DNA of 64,000 nt, taken from NCBI GenBank assembly GCA_023229685.1, contig JALNYT010000002.1, positions 124,001 through 188,000 of the forward strand. The letters run 5' to 3'. Made by a program: the position numbers and the translations under genes. Below, one piece after another: positions 1 through 7,248 of this stretch. The notes beneath the pieces were generated by a model, which saw only the letters and a program-made list of their open reading frames with translations, had not been told where the DNA came from and did no database searches. Source of the DNA: Sulfuritalea sp. (GTDB taxonomy: Bacteria; Pseudomonadota; Gammaproteobacteria; Burkholderiales; Rhodocyclaceae). Within the stretch, counting starts at the first letter, position 1; each line of letters opens with the position of its first letter.

Positions 1-2
1 CC

Positions 3-419
3 GCCGAATCCTGCACCGGAGGCTGGGTAGCGCAAGTGATCACTCACACTGCCGGAAGTTCCGCGTGGTTCGAGCGCGGTTTCGTCACCTACAGCAACGA
101 AGCCAAAATCGAAATGCTGGGCGTGCGACCGGAAACTCTCCAACAATTTGGCGCCGTGAGCCCGGAAACAGCAGCCGAAATGGTCGCAGGCGCGCTAACG
201 AACTCCAAGGCACTGATTGCATTGGCAATTACCGGCATTGCCGGACCGACCGGTGGCTCACCTGGTAAGCCAGTGGGCACCGTAAGCTTTGCCTGGTGTC
301 GAGCGGGCGAAACAGCGGAAACAGATACCGCGGTTTTTGCCGGCGACCGCGAGGCAATCCGCCGTCAGGCGGTGGTTCATGCCCTGCGCGGCCTGTTGCG
401 CCTGGTCGGCGCCGCATGA
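3..419 (+). CDS. cinA: CinA/PncC-type nicotinamide-nucleotide amidase, C-terminal part (5' end outside window)
   Basis: The reading frame is open at the left edge and begins AESCTGGWVAQ, the conserved start of the CinA C-terminal domain. It continues with GFVTYSNEAK and ITGIAGPTGGSPGKPVGTV, both hallmarks of the family. This domain (PncC) deamidates nicotinamide mononucleotide in pyridine nucleotide recycling. Whether an N-terminal CinA domain precedes it cannot be seen. A GTG lies inside the frame at 36, but the conserved motif upstream of it shows that the gene starts earlier. It lies about 70 bp upstream of recA, the common cinA-recA-recX order in proteobacteria. Family assignment is secure; the full-length architecture is unknown. 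Confidence 0.9.
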   Translation, partial: AESCTGGWVAQVITHTAGSSAWFERGFVTYSNEAKIEMLGVRPETLQQFGAVSPETAAEMVAGALTNSKALIALAITGIAGPTGGSPGKPVGTVSFAWCRAGETAETDTAVFAGDREAIRRQAVVHALRGLLRLVGAA

Positions 420-488
420 CAAATCCGGTGGCCGCAAAAACTGTGCCATCCATGCCATAATCAAACGAACCTCTGAAGGATGCATTCA

Positions 489-1514
489 ATGGACGACAAC
501 AAGAGCAAGGCACTGCAGGCCGCCCTGGCCCAGATCGAAAAGCAGTTTGGCAAAGGCTCCATCATGAAAATGGGCGAGGGCCTCGCCATCGACGACATCG
601 AGACCGTGTCCACCGGATCGCTGGGACTCGATATCGCCCTGGGCATAGGCGGTCTGCCGCGCGGCCGGGTGGTCGAGGTCTACGGACCGGAGTCGTCGGG
701 CAAGACCACGCTGTGCCTGCATATCGTGGCCGAGATTCAGAAAGCCGGCGGCGTAGCGGCATACATCGACGCCGAAAACGCGCTGGATCCCGGGTACGCG
801 GCAAAACTCGGCGTGAACGTACCCGACCTGCTGATTTCGCAACCGGACACCGGCGAGCAGGGCCTGGAAATCACCGACATGCTGGTGCGTTCCGGCGGCG
901 TCGATCTGATCGTGATCGATTCGGTCGCCGCGCTGACGCCTCGCGCCGAAATCGAAGGCGAAATGGGCGACCAGTTGCCCGGTTTGCAGGCGCGGCTGAT
1001 GTCGCAAGCCTTGCGCAAGCTCACCTCCAACATCAAGCGCACCAACACGCTGGTGATCTTCATCAACCAGATCCGCATGAAGATCGGCGTCATGTTCGGC
1101 AACCCCGAGACCACCACGGGCGGCAACGCCCTGAAGTTCTACGCCTCGGTGCGCATGGACATCCGCCGCACCGGCGCCATCAAGAAGGGCGACGAAGTCA
1201 TCGGCAACGAAACCAAGGTGAAGGTGGTCAAGAACAAGGTCGCCCCGCCGTTCCGCGAGGCGCGTTTCGACATCCTGTACGGCGAAGGCATCTCGCGTCA
1301 GGGTGAAATCGTCGAACTCGGTGTCGAACACAAGATCGTCGAAAAATCCGGCGCCTGGTACGCCTACAAGGGCGAGAAGATCGGCCAAGGCAAGGACAAC
1401 GCCCGCGACTTCCTGCGCGAACATCCCGAGATCGCCGTGGAAATCGAAAACAGGGTACGCGAGGCTGTCGGTGTCGCCGCTCTTGACGTTGCAGAGCCGG
1501 TGAAAGGCAGCTAG
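489..1514 (+). CDS. recA: Recombinase RecA
   Basis: RecA is the ATP-dependent strand-exchange protein and the co-protease for LexA cleavage. The product is 341 aa, a normal length. Visible features are Walker A GPESSGKT at residues 66-73, the IEGEMGDQLPGLQARLMSQALRK region, FINQIRMKIGVMFGNPETTTGG (loop L2) and an acidic, variable C-terminus. The ATG at 489 is chosen over the in-frame ATG at 480 because GAAGGA at 475-480 is spaced 8 nt from 489 and would overlap the earlier codon. A CATAAT -10-like hexamer lies at 456-461. No full LexA box was seen upstream, only a CTGT half-site near 441. recX follows. Confidence 0.98.
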   Translation: MDDNKSKALQAALAQIEKQFGKGSIMKMGEGLAIDDIETVSTGSLGLDIALGIGGLPRGRVVEVYGPESSGKTTLCLHIVAEIQKAGGVAAYIDAENALDPGYAAKLGVNVPDLLISQPDTGEQGLEITDMLVRSGGVDLIVIDSVAALTPRAEIEGEMGDQLPGLQARLMSQALRKLTSNIKRTNTLVIFINQIRMKIGVMFGNPETTTGGNALKFYASVRMDIRRTGAIKKGDEVIGNETKVKVVKNKVAPPFREARFDILYGEGISRQGEIVELGVEHKIVEKSGAWYAYKGEKIGQGKDNARDFLREHPEIAVEIENRVREAVGVAALDVAEPVKGS

Positions 1515-1585
1515 GCGCGGCACTGACCCGCCGAGGGTACGCATCTTGTCGAACTGCAGTTGCCGCGACTGGCGCGGCGAACACC

Positions 1586-2035
1586 ATGTCGAATGAACTG
1601 CGCCAGCAGGCGATCAAGTTGCTGGCCCGACGTGAGCACACGCGTGTCGAACTGGCACGCAAGCTGGCAGGTCTTGGCACGCAGGAGGAAATCGACGCGG
1701 TGCTCGCCGACATGGAGGCCACGCAATTGCAATCCGACAACCGGACCGCAGAAAACTACCTGCGCAGCAATGCTTCGCGCCTTGGCGCCTCGCGCCTGCG
1801 CCACATCCTGAAAACCCGAGGCGTGGCGCCCGAAATGATCGAACAGCAATTGGCGCAGGCCGACCTGCCCGAGGAACTTGAGCGTGCCCGCGCCGCATGG
1901 AGCCGGAAGTTTTCCGCCGCGCCCGCCAATCCCAAGGAATGGGCGCGCCAGGCACGCTTCCTGCAAAGCCGGGGATTTGCCGGCGACATCATTCGCAAAC
2001 TACTCAAGGAACCGATGGGAGCGGAAGAAGAATGA
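1586..2035 (+). CDS. recX: Regulatory protein RecX
   Basis: RecX binds RecA filaments and limits their extension. The 149-aa product has the alpha-helical repeat pattern of the family: an N-terminal ALKLLARREHTRVELARKL-like repeat, then ENYLRSNASRLGASRLRHIL, and a C-terminal ARQARFLQSRGFAGDIIRKLL repeat. It lies 71 bp downstream of recA. Its TGA overlaps the lptB ATG (ATGA at 2032-2035), so recX and lptB are probably translationally coupled. Family assignment rests on the helical repeats plus synteny. Confidence 0.92.
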   Translation: MSNELRQQAIKLLARREHTRVELARKLAGLGTQEEIDAVLADMEATQLQSDNRTAENYLRSNASRLGASRLRHILKTRGVAPEMIEQQLAQADLPEELERARAAWSRKFSAAPANPKEWARQARFLQSRGFAGDIIRKLLKEPMGAEEE

Positions 2036-2778
2036 CTGCACCAGTCGCCACGCTTTCGGCGCACAACCTGCGCAAGAAGTACAAGTCGCGGACGGTCGTC
2101 ACCGATGTGTCCTTCGAGGTTGCCGCCGGCGAAGTGGTGGGTTTGCTCGGACCCAACGGCGCCGGCAAGACCACCTGCTTCTACATGATCGTCGGCCTGA
2201 TCGCCGCTGACGGCGGAGAAATTCGGATCGAAAACGACGACGAGCACGTCCGCCTCACCCACATGCCGATTCACCAGCGCGCCAAGCTGGGCCTGTCCTA
2301 TCTGCCGCAGGAAAATTCGGTGTTCAGGAAGCTTACGGTGGCCGAGAACGTGCGCGCCATACTGGAATTGCAGGGCATGGACGAAGACGCGATCGACGCG
2401 CGGGAGCAAATCCTCCTGGAGGAACTGCACATCACCCACATTCGCAAGAATCTGGCGGCGTCGCTCTCCGGCGGCGAACGCCGCCGCGTCGAGATCGCCC
2501 GTGCATTGGCCACCAGTCCGCGCTTCATCCTGCTCGACGAACCTTTCGCCGGCGTCGACCCGATTGCCGTGATCGACATCCAGAAGATCATCCGCTATCT
2601 CACGGACAGCGGCATCGGCGTGCTGATCACCGATCATAACGTCCGGGAAACCCTGGGTATCTGTGATCGTGCAACCATCATCAACGCCGGCGAAGTTCTG
2701 GCTGCTGGACACCCGGCGGAGATAGTCGATAATGAAAGTGTGCGCCGGGTTTATCTTGGCGAGCATTTCAGAATGTAA
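2032..2778 (+). CDS. lptB: LPS export ABC transporter ATP-binding protein LptB
   Basis: This is the cytoplasmic ATPase of the LptB2FG complex, which extracts lipopolysaccharide from the inner membrane. The 248-aa protein has Walker A GPNGAGKTT near residues 40-48, signature LSGGERRR, Walker B FILLDEPFAGVDP, and the H-loop in ITDHNVRETL. The frame is open further upstream, but the ATG at 2032 gives the canonical N-terminus and overlaps the recX stop. Unusually, the preceding genes are recA-recX rather than lptC-lptA, which normally sit here in betaproteobacteria; rpoN follows as expected. Confidence 0.96.
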   Translation: MTAPVATLSAHNLRKKYKSRTVVTDVSFEVAAGEVVGLLGPNGAGKTTCFYMIVGLIAADGGEIRIENDDEHVRLTHMPIHQRAKLGLSYLPQENSVFRKLTVAENVRAILELQGMDEDAIDAREQILLEELHITHIRKNLAASLSGGERRRVEIARALATSPRFILLDEPFAGVDPIAVIDIQKIIRYLTDSGIGVLITDHNVRETLGICDRATIINAGEVLAAGHPAEIVDNESVRRVYLGEHFRM

Positions 2779-2794
2779 TGACTGTAATCACGCA

Positions 2795-4246
2795 ATGAGG
2801 CAGGGACTCCAGCTCAGGCTTTCGCAGCACCTGGCACTGACGCCGCAATTGCAGCAGTCGATCCGGCTGTTGCAGTTGTCGACTCTGGAGTTGAACGCCG
2901 AGATCGATCAGGCCTTGCAGGAAAATCCGCTGCTGGAACGGGACGAACCCGGTGAGCCGGCTGCCTTCGGCCTTGGTTCCGCAACCGATGCGCTGGCGAC
3001 GCCACAAACCGTCGCGCCGACCGACAGCGACGAGCGCCAGGAACCACGGGGCGGCGACGATGAAGGCTGGGGCATGGATTTTTCGGGCAGCCACGGCCAG
3101 CGCGACCCCAACGATGACGATCTCGACAGCGGCGAGTCGCAGGCCAGTTCGACCTCCCTGCGCGAATATCTGGGCGAGCAGCTGGCCATGACCCAGTTGC
3201 CCGATCGCGAACGGGCGCTGGTGGGTTTTCTGATCGAGGCCCTGGATGAAGACGGCTACCTGACGCAGCCGCTGGACGAACTGATCGACCTGCTGGTCAC
3301 CGAGGACGACGAGGTGCGCGAGGCGCTGCTGGAAGAACTCGGCATCGCCCTGCGCCATTTGCAGAATCTTGATCCGCCGGGCATCGGTGCACGCAACGCA
3401 CAGGAGTGTCTGTCGCTGCAGCTGAAATGCCTGCCGGACTCCGCCGCGCGCAAGCTGGCGCTGGCCATCGTCGGCGATCACCTCAACCATTTGGCGGCGC
3501 GCGATTTTGCGCGCATAAAGAAGTCGCTCGGCTGCGACGACGACGAATTGCGGGCGGCGCAGACCCTGATTCACTCCCTGAATCCGCGCCCCGGTGCGCA
3601 GTACGCACCGATCGAGACGCGCTACGTGGTGCCTGACGTAGCGGTGAAGAAACTGAACGGGCAATGGCGGGTCAGCCTTAACCGGGACGCCATGCCGCGC
3701 CTGCGGATCAACCGGCTCTACGCCGACATCCTGCGCCGTCACCGTGGCGGCAATGGTTCGTCGGCCGGGCTTGCCAGCCAGTTGCAGGAAGCCAAGTGGC
3801 TGATCAAGAACGTGCAGCAGCGCTTCGACACCATCCTGCGCGTGTCGCAGGCCATCGTCGACCGTCAGCGGGCCTTTTTCGACCACGGCGAAGTCGCGAT
3901 GCGACCGCTAACCCTGCGCGAGATTGCAGAAACGGTCAAGCTTCACGAATCGACCATTTCGCGCGTGACGACGCAGAAATATCTGGCGAGTCCGCGCGGC
4001 ATCTACGAGTTGAAATACTTTTTTGGCAGCCACGTCGCCACCGATACCGGCGGCGCGGCTTCCTCAACCGCGATTCGGGCGCTGATCAAGCAATTGGTCG
4101 GCGCCGAGAACGGCAAGAAGCCGCTCTCGGACGCCCGTCTCGCGGAAATCCTCGGCGAGCAGGGCATCGTCGTGGCACGTCGCACGGTAGCGAAGTACCG
4201 CGAATTGCTCGGTATCCCGCCGGTAAACCTCAGAAAAGTTCTCTGA
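2795..4246 (+). CDS. rpoN: RNA polymerase sigma-54 factor RpoN
   Basis: Sigma54 directs enhancer-dependent transcription at -24/-12 promoters. The 483-aa protein has the Gln-rich region I (LQLRLSQHLALTPQLQQSIRLLQLSTLEL), an acidic region II, the core-binding region, and the C-terminal RpoN box (ARRTVAKYRELLGIPP). The ATG at 2795 is preferred over an in-frame ATG at 2732 inside lptB because it places region I at the N-terminus. It is followed by hpf, ptsN and hprK, the classic sigma54/PTS-Ntr neighbourhood. Confidence 0.97.
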   Translation: MRQGLQLRLSQHLALTPQLQQSIRLLQLSTLELNAEIDQALQENPLLERDEPGEPAAFGLGSATDALATPQTVAPTDSDERQEPRGGDDEGWGMDFSGSHGQRDPNDDDLDSGESQASSTSLREYLGEQLAMTQLPDRERALVGFLIEALDEDGYLTQPLDELIDLLVTEDDEVREALLEELGIALRHLQNLDPPGIGARNAQECLSLQLKCLPDSAARKLALAIVGDHLNHLAARDFARIKKSLGCDDDELRAAQTLIHSLNPRPGAQYAPIETRYVVPDVAVKKLNGQWRVSLNRDAMPRLRINRLYADILRRHRGGNGSSAGLASQLQEAKWLIKNVQQRFDTILRVSQAIVDRQRAFFDHGEVAMRPLTLREIAETVKLHESTISRVTTQKYLASPRGIYELKYFFGSHVATDTGGAASSTAIRALIKQLVGAENGKKPLSDARLAEILGEQGIVVARRTVAKYRELLGIPPVNLRKVL

Positions 4247-4272
4247 GAAAATACTTCTGACAAGGAGACATC

Positions 4273-4587
4273 ATGAATATCAACATCACTGGCCACCACA
4301 TTGAAGTCACCCCGGCCATTCGTGAATACGTCAAGGGGAAACTCGATCGAGTGCTGCGACACTTTGATCAGGTGACAAGTTCACACGTCATCCTGTCGGT
4401 TGAAAAACTGCAGCAGAAGGCTGAAGTAACACTCCACGTCAAGGGCAAGGACATCTACGCCGATGCCATCGACGCCGATCTTTACGCCGCCATCGACCTG
4501 GTGGCCGACAAACTCGATCGCCAAGTCGTCAAGCACAAGGAAAAAGTCTCCGACCACACCCACGACAAGCGCGCACAGCCGGAATAG
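4273..4587 (+). CDS. hpf: Ribosome hibernation promoting factor, short form
   Basis: The 104-aa product belongs to the HPF/YfiA family, which binds the 30S decoding region in stationary phase. It starts MNINITGHHIEVTPAIREYV and contains the SHVILSVEKLQQKAEVTLHV and DLYAAIDLVADKLDRQV segments typical of the alpha/beta HPF fold. There is no long C-terminal dimerisation domain, so it is the short form. A GGAG Shine-Dalgarno-like sequence (4263-4266) precedes the ATG, and rpoN ends 26 bp upstream. Confidence 0.95.
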   Translation: MNINITGHHIEVTPAIREYVKGKLDRVLRHFDQVTSSHVILSVEKLQQKAEVTLHVKGKDIYADAIDADLYAAIDLVADKLDRQVVKHKEKVSDHTHDKRAQPE

Positions 4588-4610
4588 GCTCGATCTGCAA
4601 GCCTGGAGCA

Positions 4611-4646
4611 GCGGCGGCGCGTTAGCGTTATACTGCGCGCCGCCGC
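4611..4646. terminator. Strong GC hairpin between hpf and ptsN
   Basis: A perfect 11-bp inverted repeat (GCGGCGGCGCG at 4611-4621 and its complement at 4636-4646) flanks a 14-nt loop. The loop carries a TATACT hexamer at 4629-4634. There is no T-tract, so it is more likely an intercistronic mRNA-stabilising or attenuating stem than a full terminator. The loop hexamer could serve as a -10 for ptsN-hprK, though no convincing -35 was seen. Confidence 0.5.
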
Positions 4647-4678
4647 AACCTCCGCTTATTTGCCGAATTGCTCCCGCC

Positions 4679-5137
4679 ATGAATCACATCGCCAGCCTGC
4701 TGCCACTCGACAATGTGGTGGCCAATCTCGACGCCAGCAGCAAAAAGCGCGTATTCGAGCAGGCCGGCATTCTTTTCGAAAATCATCAAAGCGTCGCCCG
4801 CAGTACGGTCTACGACGCCTTGTTCGCCCGCGAAAAACTGGGCTCCACAGGCCTCGGTCAGGGCATCGCGATTCCCCATGGGCGCATCAAGGGCCTCAAG
4901 ACCCCGATCGGCGCGTTTGTCCGCCTCGAGTCGCCGGTGCAGTTCGACGCACCCGACGGCAAGCTGGTCGGGCTGATATTCGTGCTGCTGGTGCCGGAAG
5001 CCGCCAACGAGCACCACCTGCAATTGCTCTCCGAACTGGCGCAAATGTTCTCTGACAAGAGCTTTCGCGAACAACTCGCGACCGCGCCGGATGCCGCGGC
5101 GCTGCATGGCCTCTTCGCCAATTGGCACGCCAACTAG
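4679..5137 (+). CDS. ptsN: PTS IIA-like nitrogen-regulatory protein PtsN
   Basis: EIIA-Ntr is the terminal phospho-acceptor of the nitrogen PTS. The 152-aa protein has the active-site histidine in GIAIPHGR (His67) and the C-terminal LLVPEAANEHHLQLLSELAQMF segment of the family. The ATG at 4679 gives the usual MNHIASLLPL N-terminus; the frame is open further upstream but without family similarity. It overlaps hprK by 16 bp. EI and HPr, which should phosphorylate it, are encoded at about 48-50 kb on the other strand. Confidence 0.96.
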   Translation: MNHIASLLPLDNVVANLDASSKKRVFEQAGILFENHQSVARSTVYDALFAREKLGSTGLGQGIAIPHGRIKGLKTPIGAFVRLESPVQFDAPDGKLVGLIFVLLVPEAANEHHLQLLSELAQMFSDKSFREQLATAPDAAALHGLFANWHAN

Positions 5138-6075
5138 TCGTTTCCCAACTGTTCGAACGCAACCGCGAGCGGCTCCAGCTCTCGTGGGTCAGCGGCGCCA
5201 TGACGCGGGCGATTTGCGCCACCGAACATGTCGTGTCGCCGGCGGACCTGATCGGTCACCTTAACCTGATGCATCCGGAGCGCGTGCAGGTCATTGGCGC
5301 GCCGGAGGTCGCCTGGTCGGCCCGCCACGCGCCGGAAAAGGTTGCGCATCACATGCAGGAAATCTACAACGCCCGTCCGCCCGCCATCATCGTTGCCGAC
5401 GGCTGCGAGATTGCCGAAGGCGTGCGCAAGGGTTGCGAAGCCTCGGGCACGCCGCTGCTGCAAACGCCGCTGTCCTCGGCCTTCGTCATCGATACCCTGC
5501 GCGCTTTCGTCTCGCGCCAACTGGCCGAGACCGCAACGCTGCACGGCGTCTTCATGGACGTGCTGGGCATGGGTGTGCTGATAACCGGCGACTCGGGCGT
5601 GGGCAAGAGCGAGCTCGGCCTCGAGCTGATTTCGCGCGGACACGGGCTGGTCGCCGATGACGTGGTGGATGTCTCGCGCATCGGCTCCGACACGCTGGAA
5701 GGGCGCTGCCCGGACCTGCTCAAGGACTTCCTCGAAGTGCGCGGTCTGGGTCTGCTCAACATCCGCGCCGTATTCGGCGAAACCGCCTGCCGGCGCAAAA
5801 TGCGCCTCAAACTCATCGTGCACCTGCAAAAGCCCACCCCGGGCGTGCCGGAAGCCGCCCGTCTGCCGCTTGATGCACAGACCGAAACCATCCTTGGCGT
5901 CCCGATCCGGCGCGTCACCATACCGGTCGCGGCCGGCCGCAACCTGGCCGTGCTGCTGGAGGCGGCGGTGCGTGCCACGGTGCTGAAACTGCGGGGGATC
6001 GACAGCATGCAGGAATTCGTTGATCGCCAGGAAGCGGCCCTCAGGGCTGACGGCGGCCACGACCCGGTCAACTAA
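5122..6075 (+). CDS. hprK: HPr kinase/phosphorylase
   Basis: This bifunctional enzyme phosphorylates and dephosphorylates HPr on Ser46. The 317-aa protein has an N-terminal HprK domain, the P-loop GDSGVGKSELGLELI (P-loop residues 156-163), and the CPDLLKDFLEVRGLGLLNI signature. A TTG at 5122 is taken as start because it gives MARQLVVSQLFERNRERLQLSW, matching relatives; no ATG is suitably placed. The start lies within the ptsN coding end, implying coupling. HPr in this window keeps Ser46, so substrate and enzyme are both present. Confidence 0.95.
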   Translation: MARQLVVSQLFERNRERLQLSWVSGAMTRAICATEHVVSPADLIGHLNLMHPERVQVIGAPEVAWSARHAPEKVAHHMQEIYNARPPAIIVADGCEIAEGVRKGCEASGTPLLQTPLSSAFVIDTLRAFVSRQLAETATLHGVFMDVLGMGVLITGDSGVGKSELGLELISRGHGLVADDVVDVSRIGSDTLEGRCPDLLKDFLEVRGLGLLNIRAVFGETACRRKMRLKLIVHLQKPTPGVPEAARLPLDAQTETILGVPIRRVTIPVAAGRNLAVLLEAAVRATVLKLRGIDSMQEFVDRQEAALRADGGHDPVN

Positions 6076-6136
6076 GGCCTGCCCGTTGCGTTAAGCAGTT
6101 ACGGCATCACGCCGCCCACATATTGAGGAGATCACA

Positions 6137-6550
6137 ATGCACAAACTGATTGCTGTTGCCCTTTCCGCCCTGTTTGCCGCCAGCGTTGCACTGGCGCAGG
6201 CTCCCGCCGCCCCGGCCAAGGCTGCACCCGCCGCGGCTGCACCCGCCAAGGACGCGAAGGCGGCACCCGCTCCGGCCAAGGCCGCCGAGCCGGCAAAAGC
6301 GGCCGAAGCCGCGAAGCCTGCCGCTGCCAGCGACTGCGAAGCCAAGGCGGTGAGCAAGGATGGCAAGCCGTTGCACGGCGCTGCCAAGGCCGCCTCGATC
6401 AAGAAGTGCGAGGGAGCCGGCAAGCCTGCAGAAGCCGGCAAGTCGGGTTGTGCAGAAAAGGCTGTCAGCAAGGCCGGCAAGCCGCTCGCCGGCGCCGCCA
6501 AGGCCACCTTCATGAAGAAGTGCGAAGCGGACGCCAAGGCCGCCAAGTAA
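6137..6550 (+). CDS. PsiF repeat family secreted protein
   Basis: The 137-aa protein starts with a signal peptide (MHKLIAVALSALFAASVALA, likely cleaved before QAP). An Ala/Lys/Pro-rich low-complexity stretch follows (about residues 22-70), then two PsiF-type repeats, each with a CxxKAVSKxGKPLxGAAKAxxxKKC pattern. PsiF was named for phosphate-starvation induction in E. coli, but its function is unknown. A GAGGAG Shine-Dalgarno sequence lies at 6124-6129. The gene is monocistronic and followed by an intrinsic terminator. Confidence 0.85.
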   Translation: MHKLIAVALSALFAASVALAQAPAAPAKAAPAAAAPAKDAKAAPAPAKAAEPAKAAEAAKPAAASDCEAKAVSKDGKPLHGAAKAASIKKCEGAGKPAEAGKSGCAEKAVSKAGKPLAGAAKATFMKKCEADAKAAK

Positions 6551-6570
6551 GTCGCCTGTCCCACATGAAA

Positions 6571-6599
6571 AGCCGGCCCCAACGGGGCCGGCTTTTTTT
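6571..6599 (+). terminator. Rho-independent terminator after the PsiF-like gene
   Basis: The stem AGCCGGCCCC (6571-6580) pairs with GGGGCCGGCT (6584-6593) around a 3-nt loop and is followed by a run of seven T on the plus strand. Confidence 0.92.
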
Positions 6600-6650
6600 A
6601 TATCCCCCGGCGGGATATGTCCCTGTCGCACCCCTATGCAACGGATTGCA

Positions 6651-6666
6651 ATGCAATTAGTTGCAT
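6651..6666. promoter_or_regulatory. Candidate PadR operator
   Basis: Perfect inverted repeat ATGCAA-TTAG-TTGCAT lies immediately upstream of the padR-like gene, with a further ATGCAA at 6636-6641 and ATTGCAAT at 6645-6652. PadR proteins typically bind AT-rich dyads in their own promoters, so autoregulation of the padR/dienoyl-CoA reductase operon is a reasonable inference. Confidence 0.6.
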
Positions 6667-6681
6667 AGTATGCTTCGCGGC

Positions 6682-7248
6682 ATGTCGCTCGACCATGCCC
6701 TCCTGGTTTCCCTGCTCGAAAAGCCCAGTTCCGGTTACGAACTGGCGCGCCGCTTCGAACGTTCGATTGGCTACTTCTGGCACGCCACCCATCAACAGAT
6801 CTATCGCGTGCTCGCCCGCATGGAGGCGGCCGGCTGGATCGCCGCCGAAGTTCAGGCCGGCGAGTCGGCGCCCGACCGCAAGGTGTTCTCGGTCAGCCCC
6901 GACGGCCGCACGGAACTATCGCGCTGGATGGCCGAGCCCGTGGAACCGGAAGGCATTCGCGATACGCTGATGGTCAAGCTGCGCGGTGCGGCCTTCGTCG
7001 ACCCGGACTGCCTCGTGCCGGAACTCGAACACCATCGCGCCGCCCACGCCAACCGCCTGACCTGCTACCGCGTCATCGAAACAAGAGACTTTTCGGGGAC
7101 GCTGGACCACCAGCGTGCCTTGCAATACATGGTCCTCAAAAGCGGGATACGCTTCGAACAGGGCTGGCTGGAGTGGTGCGAGGAGGCACTTGGCCTGCTG
7201 CGCAGCTTCAAACCCAAACAAGACCAACGACGGAGAACGACACCATGA
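6682..7248 (+). CDS. PadR family transcriptional regulator
   Basis: The product (188 aa from ATG 6682) has the PadR winged-helix domain: MSLDHALLVSLLEKPSSGYELARRF, then the WHATHQQIYRVLARMEAAGWI recognition helix/wing, and a C-terminal helical Vir-like dimerisation domain. In-frame starts at 6670 and TTG 6661 would overlap the operator dyad, so 6682 is preferred; no strong Shine-Dalgarno separates the options. Its TGA overlaps the next gene's ATG, giving a two-gene operon in which it probably controls the reductase. Confidence 0.85.
   Translation: MSLDHALLVSLLEKPSSGYELARRFERSIGYFWHATHQQIYRVLARMEAAGWIAAEVQAGESAPDRKVFSVSPDGRTELSRWMAEPVEPEGIRDTLMVKLRGAAFVDPDCLVPELEHHRAAHANRLTCYRVIETRDFSGTLDHQRALQYMVLKSGIRFEQGWLEWCEEALGLLRSFKPKQDQRRRTTP

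Noticed and set aside
420..488. LexA box upstream of recA
   Set aside because: Only a CTGT half-site; no ACAG partner at the right distance.
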